A stretch of DNA of 19,290 nt from Nitrospirota bacterium (lineage in GTDB: Bacteria; Nitrospirota; Nitrospiria; Nitrospirales; UBA8639): assembly GCA_029865515.1 (NCBI GenBank), contig JAOUGQ010000023.1, forward strand, positions 1-19,290. Reading direction: 5' to 3'. Each line of letters opens with the position of its first letter. The first letter of the stretch is position 1. This document shows positions 1 to 8,274 of this stretch, piece after piece. The notes under the pieces were generated by a model. It did not search any database. It had not been told where the DNA came from and saw only the letters and a list, made by a program, of their open reading frames with translations. The translations under genes and the position numbers were made by a program.

Positions 1-984
1 TCTATGGCCTCACCAGGACGAGACATCAAACTAGCCGAGGAACGCATTGAAGGGTATCGTAACTTTGCCACAAAAATCTGGAATGCGGCACGATTCATTC
101 AACTCTATGCACATGGGCCACAAATATCAGTGGCGCCGACATCGCGGCCATTTCCGGATCGCTGGATACTCAGCCGGCTCAACCACACCATCCGTGAAGT
201 GACAAAAGCGTTTGAAGACTACCGCTTTGACCAAGCGGCCTCTTATCTTTATCAATTTATTTGGCACGAATATTGTGATTGGTACATAGAGCTCGCAAAA
301 TCCTGTCTCCAACAAGAAAACCATCCCGATGCCCCTGCCACCCGTCACACACTGCTGGAATCATTCGAAGTCATCCAACGGCTTTTACATCCGGTGATGC
401 CATTTATCACAGAAGAGATATGGCAATCCTTCCCCCACGAAGGGCAGTCAATTATGACTCAACCCTTTCCCACTGAAAAACGGGAATGGGCCAATGCTGA
501 AGCTGAACAGGCCTTTTCGCTTCTTCAATCATTTATCAACACAGTCAGAACGGCTCGAGCGCTCCTGAATATTTCACCATCTCAAACACCTTTCGTATAT
601 GGAAAAAGCGCCCATGATCAAGATCTCGCGATCCTTACAGCCCTTAAGCCCTATATCGAGGCCCTCCTCCGATCCTCGATGGAAACGGGAAATCTAATTC
701 CCCCCCCACGCAGCCTACAATTACCTTCCGGTCATTTCAGTACCATTGGTATTCCAATACCGACTGAGATTGACCTCCAACAAGTCGTCAAAAAAGTCCA
801 AAAACAAATTGGAGAAAAAGAGAAGGAAGTCCAACGCCTCGAGAGTCGGCTATCATCACCTGATTTCAGAGAGAAAGCGGAAGCTTCCGTTATCCAGGAA
901 TCAGAAGACCGTCGCGCCAAAATCATGGATGAACTGGATATTCTGAATATTACCGAACAACAACTTGCTTCCATGACGGCCTAA
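1..984 (+). CDS. valS: Valine--tRNA ligase, C-terminal part (5' end outside window)
   Basis: This is the last 327 codons of class I valyl-tRNA synthetase, which charges tRNA-Val in the cytoplasm. The frame is open from base 1 (TCT, then ATG at 4), so the ATG at 4 is an internal Met, not the start. Visible are the GRDIKL...EERIEGYRNFA block that follows the KMSKS loop, the KIWNAARF motif that opens the anticodon-binding helical domain, and the HPVMPFITEEIW motif. The last ~70 residues (from about residue 255) are charged and heptad-like, matching the C-terminal coiled-coil arm that contacts tRNA. The catalytic HIGH, KMSKS and editing regions lie upstream of the window. The TAA overlaps the nadC ATG by one base (TAATG), so the two are probably translationally coupled. 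A run of eight C at 700-707 lies in the coding sequence without breaking the frame. Confidence 0.96.
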   Translation, partial: SMASPGRDIKLAEERIEGYRNFATKIWNAARFIQLYAHGPQISVAPTSRPFPDRWILSRLNHTIREVTKAFEDYRFDQAASYLYQFIWHEYCDWYIELAKSCLQQENHPDAPATRHTLLESFEVIQRLLHPVMPFITEEIWQSFPHEGQSIMTQPFPTEKREWANAEAEQAFSLLQSFINTVRTARALLNISPSQTPFVYGKSAHDQDLAILTALKPYIEALLRSSMETGNLIPPPRSLQLPSGHFSTIGIPIPTEIDLQQVVKKVQKQIGEKEKEVQRLESRLSSPDFREKAEASVIQESEDRRAKIMDELDILNITEQQLASMTA

Positions 985-1898
985 TGGGTCTCACTTTTTT
1001 CGCCCCACCACCACCTCTTTCCTCTATACGGCGCATGATCACCGCTGCCCTGGAAGAAGACCTTGCCTATGGAGATCTCACCTCTACCCTCCTTATTTCA
1101 CCAACTGCATCAGCTCACGCAAAAATTATCGCCAAAGAGCATATGATGGTGGCAGGGGTAGCCATTGCCAAGCATGTTTTTCATACAGTCGACCCTTCCA
1201 TTGAACTCACCACTCATACCGGTGACGGAACGATGGTTCACCCCTCAACTACTATCCTCACAATAAAAGGGAAAGCACAATCGCTCCTTCAAGCGGAACG
1301 TGTAGCCCTGAATTTTTTGCAACGGCTCTCAGGGATCAGCACCCTCACTCATAAATTTTGTGAGGCGGTTCGCGATTTTCCCGTAGCTATAGTGGACACC
1401 CGGAAAACCACCCCAGGACTGCGGGCATTAGAAAAATGGGCAGTCCGCCTTGGTGGAGGACGTAATCACCGCTTCTCCCTCCACGATGGCATTCTTATTA
1501 AAGATAATCACCTGAGCATATTGGCAGATCAGAAGATGGATCTTACGCAGGCCTGTCTCCGCGCCAGACAACAAGCCCCCCATGGACTTCGAATTTGCGT
1601 GGAAGTGGAAACGGTCACCCAGGTTCAACAAGCCTTAACGGGAAAAGCAGATATCCTCTTATTGGACAATATGTCCGCAGCTCAGGTCCGACACGCCATA
1701 GGCCTCATTCAAGGACAGGCCTTGGTCGAGGTATCAGGAGGCATGACCTTGAGCAATGTTCGGGATATGGCCAAAGCAGGTCCGGATTTTATTTCAATTG
1801 GAGCCCTCACACATTCTGCCCACTCCATGGACCTGTCAATGGAAATAATTGCGCCGGGAGCGAAAAAAAAGTCCCCAAAAAAGAAATCCAAGGCCTAA
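984..1898 (+). CDS. nadC: Nicotinate-nucleotide pyrophosphorylase (carboxylating), quinolinate phosphoribosyltransferase
   Basis: Converts quinolinate and PRPP to nicotinate mononucleotide, CO2 and PPi in de novo NAD synthesis. The 304-aa length is slightly above the family norm. Seen: EDLAYGDLTS near the N-terminus (25-34), the PRPP/quinolinate-binding DTRKTTPGLR (138-147), GGGRNHR (157-163), the lysine of KDNH (173-176), VEVET, LLDNM, the glycine-rich VEVSGGM strand and the FISIGALTHS phosphate loop. The start at 984 overlaps the valS stop and has no clear Shine-Dalgarno, so reinitiation after valS is likely. The extra length is mostly a lysine-rich tail (about 289-304) encoded by A-rich DNA (A8 at 1863-1870, A6 at 1877-1882). 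It holds two in-frame A-AAA-AAG heptamers, so a -1 slip would continue into birA (see findings). Identity is firm; the role of the tail is unknown. Confidence 0.96.
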   Translation: MGLTFFAPPPPLSSIRRMITAALEEDLAYGDLTSTLLISPTASAHAKIIAKEHMMVAGVAIAKHVFHTVDPSIELTTHTGDGTMVHPSTTILTIKGKAQSLLQAERVALNFLQRLSGISTLTHKFCEAVRDFPVAIVDTRKTTPGLRALEKWAVRLGGGRNHRFSLHDGILIKDNHLSILADQKMDLTQACLRARQQAPHGLRICVEVETVTQVQQALTGKADILLLDNMSAAQVRHAIGLIQGQALVEVSGGMTLSNVRDMAKAGPDFISIGALTHSAHSMDLSMEIIAPGAKKKSPKKKSKA

Positions 1899-1918
1899 TT
1901 TTCTTCGCTGAACCATTC

Positions 1919-2743
1919 GTGCTATCTCACACAAAATTAGCGGCCCTACTCCCATCCAAAAAAATTGGCGAAACGCTCTATGTCTTTGACGAATTGGCCT
2001 CCACGAATACATTTGGCTTGGAACTAGCCAAGAAACACGCTCCTCCAGCCACGGTCATTCTCGCCGACAAGCAAACGGCTGGACGTGGCCGATTGGACCG
2101 GTCATGGTTTTCGCCAGCGAAATCAAATATTTACGGCTCGCTTCTGCTCTTTCATCATAATACCATTCAACATCCAGGCTGGATTCCCTTAATGGCCGGG
2201 GTAGCTATTGCGCAGGCGCTTGAAACACAGACAGGCATTCGCATTCATCTCAAGTGGCCCAATGATTTATTGATAGCAGAGCGCAAGGTGGGTGGCATAT
2301 TATGCGAATCCTTTAGCCCTGAAGGAAAAAACAAATGCGTGGTTATCGGATTTGGGATCAACGTCAATCTCTCACAATCCGATTTTCCTCAAGATCTTCA
2401 AGATAGAGCCACCTCCCTACAAATTCGGTATCAACGCCCACTGGACAGGGAGACTCTCATTATGCAAATCATCACATGGCTCGAAAAAGGATGGGCGGAC
2501 CTGACTTCCAAAGGTCACCAATCATGGCTATTAGAATACAAGAATCGGTGCGCCACCATTGGACAAACTATTCAGGTTCATTTCCCTGATGGGAGTCAAC
2601 TGCAAGGCCTGGCCCATTCTATAGGAGAACATGGCCAACTTAGAATCATCCCCTCCCCTTCCGACTCAAATGAACAATCAGCTAAAATGCGAGACATTCA
2701 TTCTGGAGAGATCCTTCATATTCAAACAACAGACCTTCCATAA
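1919..2743 (+). CDS. birA: Biotin--[acetyl-CoA-carboxylase] ligase, no DNA-binding domain
   Basis: Activates biotin with ATP to biotinyl-5'-AMP and transfers it to the lysine of biotin carboxyl carrier protein. With GTG at 1919 the protein is 274 aa: FDELASTN (24-30), biotin/ATP loop AGRGR (54-58), KWPNDLL (112-118), KVGGILCE (123-130), VIGFGINVN (142-150), and a small SH3-like C-terminal domain (from about 225, with GRT-like elements replaced by HFPDGSQLQGLA). It lacks the N-terminal winged helix of E. coli BirA, so it should be an enzyme only, not a repressor. The reading frame stays open far upstream inside nadC (from about 1595), but that part does not look like a protein domain. No ATG and no Shine-Dalgarno precede 1919. 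GTG was chosen because homology starts just after it and it lies 20 nt past the nadC stop. Entry by -1 frameshift from nadC is an alternative. Confidence 0.88.
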   Translation: MLSHTKLAALLPSKKIGETLYVFDELASTNTFGLELAKKHAPPATVILADKQTAGRGRLDRSWFSPAKSNIYGSLLLFHHNTIQHPGWIPLMAGVAIAQALETQTGIRIHLKWPNDLLIAERKVGGILCESFSPEGKNKCVVIGFGINVNLSQSDFPQDLQDRATSLQIRYQRPLDRETLIMQIITWLEKGWADLTSKGHQSWLLEYKNRCATIGQTIQVHFPDGSQLQGLAHSIGEHGQLRIIPSPSDSNEQSAKMRDIHSGEILHIQTTDLP

Positions 2744-2789
2744 CTGCGCCTCTCTGGGGGGATGGGCTTAACTTCAATTGTGATTCTTT

Positions 2790-3566
2790 ATGCTTCTGGC
2801 AATCGACATAGGCAACTCCCAAATTGTCTGTGGAGTCTTCCGAGAGAAAACACTGATATCCCACTGGCGATTATCAACCGACCAATCCAAAACCCCTGAC
2901 GAATATAGCATCATCCTCCGCTCCCTTCTTCAATACAATAACGTGAGGCCGGAGGACATTCTAGGCTGCATTGTCAGTTCCGTGGTCCCCCCTCTTACCC
3001 ATGTGTTTGACATGTTGGCCCAATCTTTACTGGGACAACAACCCCTTGTGGTCACAAGCGCCTGCCCTCATGGCCTCACTCTCCGATATGACAATCCGGA
3101 AGAAATTGGGACAGACCGCCTCGTAAACGCGGCTGCGGCCTTTGCCCTCTATCAACGGTACCTAATTATTGTTGACTTTGGCACCGCAACCACATTTTGC
3201 ACCATCACCCAACAGGGGGAATATCTCGGTGGAGCCATTGCCCCGGGTTTAAAAAGTGCCGCAGACACCCTACATGTGAAAACGGCAAAACTCCCCAAAG
3301 TCGATCTAGCCATCCCAAAATCCGTGATCGGTAGAGACACGTCCACTAGCATGCAGGCTGGTATCATGTACGGGTATTCCGGACTCGTTGACGAGATTGT
3401 AAGAAGAATACAACATGAAATTGGGCAATCCACGCTGGTTATCGCAACAGGGGGACTTGCTCAAACGATCATCCCAATTTCCCACACAATTCAGGAGGTT
3501 AGACCCCACCTCACTTTAGAAGGATTATCCCTTCTCTACGAACGCATGCTCTCTTCCTGTGGATAA
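2790..3566 (+). CDS. coaX: Type III pantothenate kinase
   Basis: Phosphorylates pantothenate to 4'-phosphopantothenate, the first step of CoA synthesis. The 258-aa protein has the ASKHA-fold signatures of the CoaX type: phosphate-1 motif DIGNSQ (6-11), GTDR (107-110, whose Asp109 matches the family's catalytic base), phosphate-2 motif DFGTATTF (129-136), GGAIAPGL (147-154) and ATGGLAQ (219-225). An in-frame TGA at 2781 forces the start to ATG 2790. No good Shine-Dalgarno precedes it. It follows birA by 46 bp on the same strand and is probably the last gene of the valS-nadC-birA-coaX run, since a promoter-like sequence appears before grpE. In many bacteria birA and coaX are adjacent, which supports both calls. 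Confidence 0.96.
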   Translation: MLLAIDIGNSQIVCGVFREKTLISHWRLSTDQSKTPDEYSIILRSLLQYNNVRPEDILGCIVSSVVPPLTHVFDMLAQSLLGQQPLVVTSACPHGLTLRYDNPEEIGTDRLVNAAAAFALYQRYLIIVDFGTATTFCTITQQGEYLGGAIAPGLKSAADTLHVKTAKLPKVDLAIPKSVIGRDTSTSMQAGIMYGYSGLVDEIVRRIQHEIGQSTLVIATGGLAQTIIPISHTIQEVRPHLTLEGLSLLYERMLSSCG

Positions 3567-3630
3567 CTTTCTTCCCTATCTTCCGCTTGCCTCCGATAAC
3601 CAAAAACCATAAGAAATTTAAGAGGATGGG

Positions 3631-3658
3631 TTGACTTGCCAGAGGAAGTGACTATCTA
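3631..3658 (+). promoter_or_regulatory. Candidate sigma70-like promoter for grpE-dnaK-dnaJ
   Basis: TTGACT at 3631-3636 and TATCTA at 3653-3658 are separated by 16 bp, giving a predicted transcript start near 3665, just before the grpE start codons. The -35 is good and the -10 only fair. In the whole 3567-3678 spacer I see neither a CIRCE inverted repeat (TTAGCACTC-N9-GAGTGCTAA) nor a sigma32-type CCCCAT -10 box, so heat-shock control by those routes is not visible here. Confidence 0.4.
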
Positions 3659-3678
3659 CCTTCCGTAAGCAAAGTGAA

Positions 3679-4338
3679 ATGTCTTTATCTTCATATTGGT
3701 CATTCATGACTCAACAACCGGAAAAAGATAAAACAAGTTCGACATCTGAAGGCAAACCAGCAGAGTCCACGCCAGAGAGAGTCTGTTCACAAGAAACTTC
3801 TTTGGATGAAGGTCTGAACGCGCCCCAAAATGGCGGAGCCGCGCAGGAAGAACTGCAAATTTGCCAGGATAAGTATTTACGGCTAGCTGCAGAATTTGAA
3901 AATTACAAACGACGGGCACAACGAGATCAAAGCGATTCCATTCGATTTGGCAATGAATCGTTACTGAAAAATTTACTTCCTATCATTGATAACCTTGAAC
4001 GAGCCATTCAGTGCGCAAAAGACGCAGGAACCAGTGGTCCATTGCTGGAAGGGGTGGAACTCACACATAAACAATTTCTTGAGACTGTGGGCAAGCTAGG
4101 CGTTCGACAGATATGCAGTGCAGGGGGGGGGTTTGACCCGAATATTCACCAAGCCGTCACTCAGGTTGAATGTGATGGTGTTGAACCGAATACCGTAATA
4201 GAGGAATTTCAAAAAGGGTACTTATTGCACGACCGCATTTTACGACCGGCTATGGTAAGCGTGGCAAAAGAAAAATCAGATCTGACAAAACCATTTTCTA
4301 CAGAAGAATCTGGTGAGGAGGGAGGAATAGGGATATGA
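3679..4338 (+). CDS. grpE: Nucleotide exchange factor GrpE
   Basis: Releases ADP from DnaK to reset the Hsp70 cycle; works as a cytoplasmic dimer. The 219-aa protein has the usual layout: a disordered acidic N-terminus (1-55), a long coiled coil starting near EELQICQDKYLRLAAEFENYK (57-77), LLPIIDNLERAI (99-110), and the beta domain with FDPNIHQAV (152-160) and GYLLHDRILRPAMVSVAK (180-197). ATG 3679 is used; ATG 3709 (residue 10) is an equally possible start, since neither has a strong Shine-Dalgarno. The stop overlaps the dnaK start as ATGA (4 nt), so the two are coupled. A run of nine G at 4123-4131 encodes Gly149-151 directly before the conserved FDPN; the frame is intact as read, but a slip there would remove the beta domain. 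Confidence 0.95.
   Translation: MSLSSYWSFMTQQPEKDKTSSTSEGKPAESTPERVCSQETSLDEGLNAPQNGGAAQEELQICQDKYLRLAAEFENYKRRAQRDQSDSIRFGNESLLKNLLPIIDNLERAIQCAKDAGTSGPLLEGVELTHKQFLETVGKLGVRQICSAGGGFDPNIHQAVTQVECDGVEPNTVIEEFQKGYLLHDRILRPAMVSVAKEKSDLTKPFSTEESGEEGGIGI
4321..4326 (+). promoter_or_regulatory. Strong Shine-Dalgarno of dnaK
   Basis: GGAGGA lies 8 nt before the dnaK ATG at 4335 and inside the grpE coding sequence. It is one of the few strong ribosome binding sites in this window, consistent with high DnaK output compared with GrpE. Confidence 0.7.
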
Positions 4339-6266
4339 GCAAAATTATCGGGATTGACTTGGGAACAACAAATTCATGCGTAGCCGTGATGAGTGGAGGA
4401 GACCCTGGTGTCATTGCCAACTCTGAAGGTGGGCGAACCACCCCATCCGTGGTGGCATTGACAGATAAGTCAGAAAGATTGGTCGGACAAATTGCCAAAC
4501 GACAGGCTATTACCAATTCTGAAAACACCATTTATTCTGTTAAACGCTTAATGGGAAGAAAGTTTTCTTCACCAGAAGTTCAAAACGCCCTCAAACGACT
4601 CCCTTACAAAGTCTTAGAAGGTCCCAACGGTGATGCCCACGTACAAATTCGAGGAAAAAGTTATAGCCCGGCCGAAGTCTCTGCCATGATCCTTCAAAAA
4701 ATGAGACAAACCGCTGAGGATTATTTAGGAGAAAAGGTGACAGATGCCGTCATTACGGTTCCGGCTTATTTTGATGATAGCCAGCGACAAGCCACCAAAG
4801 ATGCAGGGCAAATCGCCGGGCTAAACGTTCTTCGCATTATCAATGAACCTACCGCGGCTTCTTTGGCCTACGGACTCGACAAGAAAAAGGATGAACGCAT
4901 TGCGGTATACGACCTCGGTGGTGGAACCTTTGATATTTCCATACTCGAAATCGGTGAAGGAGTCTTTGAGGTCAAATCCACAAATGGAGATACGTTCCTG
5001 GGAGGAGATGATTTCGATCTCCGGATCATGGATTGGCTAGTTGATGAATTTAAAAAAGATCAGGGGATCGATCTTCGGAACGACCGGATGGCCCTTCAAC
5101 GCCTCAAAGAAGCAGCAGAGCGGGCTAAGATCGAGCTCTCTTCATCACAAGAAACTGAAATAAATTTGCCCTTCATAACGGCCGACGCCAGTGGTCCGAA
5201 GCATTTGGTTCTCAAACTCACTCGAGCCAAATTAGAGCAACTGGTCAATGACTTAATCGAACGATCGATCGAGCCATGCAAAAAAGCCCTCGCCGACGCT
5301 GATCTGACCACCAGCGACATCAATGAAATCGTATTGGTGGGCGGGATGACCCGTATGCCGAAAGTGATCGAACGAGTTAAACAATTTTTCGGCAAAGAAC
5401 CACACCGGGGAGTGAACCCGGATGAAGTCGTAGCGATCGGTGCCGCCATTCAGGGTGGAGTCCTTAAAGGAGACGTTAAAGATGTCCTATTATTGGATGT
5501 CACTCCACTTTCACTCGGCATCGAAACACTGGGGGGAATCTTCACGAAGCTCATTGAGCGCAATACCACAATACCCACCAAAAAGAGCCAAATTTTTTCC
5601 ACAGCGGCCGACAACCAAACAGCCGTCACCATCAGAGTCTTTCAAGGTGAACGGGAAATGGCCAATGACAATAAGCTTTTGGGACAGTTTGATTTAGTGG
5701 GGATTCCCATGGCACCGAGAGGTATGCCGCAAATTGAAGTCACCTTTGATATTGACGCAAACGGAATCGTGCATGTCTCAGCCAAAGACATGGCTACCCA
5801 GAAAGAACAATCGATCAAAATCACCGCATCAAGCGGCTTAAGTAAAGAAGAAGTGGAGCGCCTGGTTAAGGAAGCCCAAAGTCATACCGAAGAAGACAAA
5901 AAGAAACGAGAATTAGTCGAAGTCAAAAATCAGGCTGATACCCTCATTTATAGTACCGAAAAGAATTTAAGCGAACATGGAGACAAAATCGGTGAAACGG
6001 AGAAATCGAACATCACCGGTGCAGTGGACGCACTTCGTAAGGCCATGGAGGGAACGGACCTGGAAGCGATTAAAACCGCTATGCAAAGCCTCACAACAGC
6101 CTCCCATAAATTAGCAGAAGAAATGTACAAAAAAGCTTCAACAGAATCCGCCTCAACCGGCCAAGGCCCTGAAGGCGGGGCTGGAGCCTCTGCTGGTGAG
6201 ACCGCCGGTGGAGAAGAAAAAGTTGTGGACGCGGAATTTGAAGAAGTTGATAAAGGCAAAAATTAG
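4335..6266 (+). CDS. dnaK: Molecular chaperone DnaK (Hsp70)
   Basis: ATP-driven chaperone that binds exposed hydrophobic segments of client proteins, working with DnaJ and GrpE from the flanking genes. The 643-aa length is normal. Nucleotide-binding domain: IGIDLGTTNSCVAV (5-18), VITVPAYFDDSQRQATKDA, INEPTAASLAYGLD, AVYDLGGGTFDISIL and VLVGGMTRMPKV. Substrate-binding domain: DVTPLSLGIETLGG, then VFQGERE and HVSAKD. The helical lid is followed by a Gly/Ala/Glu-rich linker and the tail VVDAEFEEVDKGKN, close to the E. coli DnaK end. The start is fixed by a strong Shine-Dalgarno and the 4-nt overlap with grpE. There is a 71-bp AT-rich gap to dnaJ. Confidence 0.98.
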   Translation: MSKIIGIDLGTTNSCVAVMSGGDPGVIANSEGGRTTPSVVALTDKSERLVGQIAKRQAITNSENTIYSVKRLMGRKFSSPEVQNALKRLPYKVLEGPNGDAHVQIRGKSYSPAEVSAMILQKMRQTAEDYLGEKVTDAVITVPAYFDDSQRQATKDAGQIAGLNVLRIINEPTAASLAYGLDKKKDERIAVYDLGGGTFDISILEIGEGVFEVKSTNGDTFLGGDDFDLRIMDWLVDEFKKDQGIDLRNDRMALQRLKEAAERAKIELSSSQETEINLPFITADASGPKHLVLKLTRAKLEQLVNDLIERSIEPCKKALADADLTTSDINEIVLVGGMTRMPKVIERVKQFFGKEPHRGVNPDEVVAIGAAIQGGVLKGDVKDVLLLDVTPLSLGIETLGGIFTKLIERNTTIPTKKSQIFSTAADNQTAVTIRVFQGEREMANDNKLLGQFDLVGIPMAPRGMPQIEVTFDIDANGIVHVSAKDMATQKEQSIKITASSGLSKEEVERLVKEAQSHTEEDKKKRELVEVKNQADTLIYSTEKNLSEHGDKIGETEKSNITGAVDALRKAMEGTDLEAIKTAMQSLTTASHKLAEEMYKKASTESASTGQGPEGGAGASAGETAGGEEKVVDAEFEEVDKGKN

Positions 6267-6337
6267 TATAAACTAATAAAAACTATGCACTTTCTATTTC
6301 ATTACTCAACCCTTCTTTCGTGCATTGGGCGAATATG

Positions 6338-7462
6338 ATGGCACAAACCGGAAAACGAGATTATTATGAAGTTCTGGGGGTAGAGCGCAATGCCTCGGAA
6401 GAAGAGATTAAAAAGGCCTTTAGAAAGTTGGCCAGACAGCATCACCCAGACTTGCATGCCGAGCCCACCCAGAAAAAGACTGCTGAGGAGAAATTCAAGG
6501 AAGCCGGAGAAGCCTACGAAGTTCTCAGTGATAACGAACGCCGAAAAAAATATGACATGTTCGGGCATGCAGCTGCCGGACAAGGCGGAGGAGCGGACGG
6601 ATTCGGGTTTGGAAGTGGAGGCTTCGGAGATATGTTTGGGGATATCTTTGAGGACTTCTTCGGTGGTGGCAGAGGACGAAGTCGAGCCGAACAAGGTAAC
6701 GACCTTCAATACAATTTAGAAATTTCTTTTGAAGAAGCGATCAACGGCAAGGAAGCCAAGCTCAAAATTCCCCGTTGGGAAATATGTGAAACCTGTCACG
6801 GAACTGGTGCAAAATCCGATCAAGCTGTCAAGCCGTGTTCTGCATGCCGTGGGGCAGGGCAAATTCGCTTGCAACAAGGGTTTTTCACCATCAACCGAAC
6901 CTGTGGCCAATGCCAGGGGTCAGGACAAGTTATCGCTGATCCTTGCAAGGCCTGTCGTGGGCAAAAACGTGTTCACAAAGAGCGAATGCTAGCGGTCACC
7001 ATTCCGGCTGGAGTAGAAACCGGCATGCGACTTCGCCTTTCCCACGAAGGGGAGCATGGGATGAACGGGGGTCCTCCCGGAGATTTGTATGTGGCACTTA
7101 ATGTCAGGCCGCATCCACACTTTCAGAGAAAAGGGCAGGATATTCTCTATGATCTTCGGCTGAATTTTGTCACAGCTACTCTTGGCGGAAAGATCGAAGT
7201 CCCAACCTTAAGCGGAAGCACCATAGTGAAAATTCCGGAAGGAACCCAACACGACCAAATTCTTCGCCTCAAAGGATTAGGCGCCCCCGGCCTCAAATCC
7301 CAAACTCGCGGGGATCAACTGATTCGGACCAAAATTGAAATTCCTACTAAACTGAATCCAAAGCAACGCGAACTCCTTAACGCTTACGCGGAGGAAAGCG
7401 GAATTTCCATAGATACCCAAGGAGAAGGCTTGTTCGATAAAGTCAAAAACCTGTTTGATTAA
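6338..7462 (+). CDS. dnaJ: Chaperone DnaJ (Hsp40, type A)
   Basis: Co-chaperone that stimulates DnaK ATPase and hands over unfolded clients. With the start at 6338 (MAQTGKRDYYEVLGV, matching usual DnaJ N-termini) the protein has 374 aa. J domain with HPD at 36-38; Gly/Phe-rich linker (about 81-112); four zinc-binding CxxC pairs at C150/C153, C167/C170, C189/C192 and C203/C206; then the two C-terminal beta-barrel domains. The fourth repeat is CKACRGQK, lacking the last glycine of CxxCxGxG, a mild variation. ATG at 6335 and GTG at 6320 are alternative starts in the same frame. No clear Shine-Dalgarno precedes any of them. It lies downstream of dnaK in the usual chaperone order. Confidence 0.96.
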   Translation: MAQTGKRDYYEVLGVERNASEEEIKKAFRKLARQHHPDLHAEPTQKKTAEEKFKEAGEAYEVLSDNERRKKYDMFGHAAAGQGGGADGFGFGSGGFGDMFGDIFEDFFGGGRGRSRAEQGNDLQYNLEISFEEAINGKEAKLKIPRWEICETCHGTGAKSDQAVKPCSACRGAGQIRLQQGFFTINRTCGQCQGSGQVIADPCKACRGQKRVHKERMLAVTIPAGVETGMRLRLSHEGEHGMNGGPPGDLYVALNVRPHPHFQRKGQDILYDLRLNFVTATLGGKIEVPTLSGSTIVKIPEGTQHDQILRLKGLGAPGLKSQTRGDQLIRTKIEIPTKLNPKQRELLNAYAEESGISIDTQGEGLFDKVKNLFD

Positions 7463-7503
7463 GTTTCCCGCCCTCTATTTTTTTACCGTTACCTCTGAAA
7501 CAT

Positions 7504-8238
7504 ATGCCAGTCTTTTTCATCCATTCAACCCAGGTTGAGGATGAACGGGTCATCATTGCCGACCCTTTATTCAGCCATCTCTCAAAAAGTTTACGAACGA
7601 GAGTGGGAGACCCCTTAATTCTGAATGATGAACGAGGTCGTCGGTACCACACAACAATCCTTCAGATAACCAAACACGTTATCCATTCAAAAATTCTTTG
7701 TATTCAAGAACCCACGCCCTCTTCCACTCCCTCCATCACCCTGGCACAAGCTCTTTTAAAAGGGGAAAAAATGGGCTGGGTCATCCAAAAAGCGACAGAA
7801 CTTGGGATGAAAAATTTTGTGCCACTGATTACAGAGCGAGTCATTCCGCGAGTGTCCCCAAAAAATTCTGCAAGTTATCAGGAACGATGGGAACGCATTG
7901 CCTTGGAAGCGGCGCAGCAAAGTGAGAGGCGGAACGTACCAATGATCCTTCCCATTCAATTGTTTGAGGAATTTCTCCAGCGAGAAGACGAAGGAGCAAC
8001 AATCATGCTGGCTGAGCGGCAGGAGAACATATCTCTTTCAAAAATACCCTTACCATCTGACATTCAAGGCGGAATCACGGTAGTCGTCGGCCCAGAAGGA
8101 GGGTGGACTAAAGAGGAACTGCAAACAGCCCAATCCCGTGGCTATTCTTTTGCGACGTTGGGCCAGGGAATTTTGCGGGCGGAAACCGCCAGTCTGGCCT
8201 CGTTAGCGATTCTCCAGGCCAGGGTAAACTATCTTTAA
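7504..8238 (+). CDS. rsmE: 16S rRNA (uracil(1498)-N3)-methyltransferase
   Basis: SPOUT-class methyltransferase that uses S-adenosylmethionine to make m3U1498 in 16S rRNA of the 30S subunit. The 244-aa length is typical. Seen: N-terminal PUA-like part (HLSKSLRTRVGD and the following NDERGR), LAQALLKGEKMGWVIQKATELGM, RWERIALEAAQQSERR, and the SAM-binding knot VVVGPEGGWTKEEL followed by LGQGILRAETASLASL near the C-terminus. It starts 41 bp after dnaJ. dnaJ-prmA-rsmE is a common order elsewhere; prmA is absent here. This is the last + strand gene and converges with the propeller gene 27 bp away. Confidence 0.95.
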   Translation: MPVFFIHSTQVEDERVIIADPLFSHLSKSLRTRVGDPLILNDERGRRYHTTILQITKHVIHSKILCIQEPTPSSTPSITLAQALLKGEKMGWVIQKATELGMKNFVPLITERVIPRVSPKNSASYQERWERIALEAAQQSERRNVPMILPIQLFEEFLQREDEGATIMLAERQENISLSKIPLPSDIQGGITVVVGPEGGWTKEELQTAQSRGYSFATLGQGILRAETASLASLAILQARVNYL

Positions 8239-8253
8239 TTCTTACAGGAGGAA

Positions 8254-8274
8254 AATCCCTTGATATTAGGGGTT
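8254..8274 (-). terminator. Weak candidate terminator of the propeller gene
   Basis: On the - strand a 7-bp stem (8268-8274 with 8254-8260, one G-T pair) with a 7-nt loop spans the stop codon at 8266-8268 and runs into ATTTTCC. The U tract is only four bases. The + strand copy has no T tract, so the hairpin would serve the - strand if it is real. Confidence 0.3.

Noticed and set aside
1595..1918. 108-codon N-terminal extension of birA in the same open frame
   Set aside because: It overlaps nadC in a different frame, its translation is low-complexity Ser/Gly/Arg-rich and it resembles no winged-helix domain. The open frame is kept only as support for the frameshift idea.
6320..6337. GTG start for dnaJ at 6320
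   Set aside because: It adds six residues before the usual DnaJ N-terminus, and no Shine-Dalgarno supports it over ATG 6335/6338.
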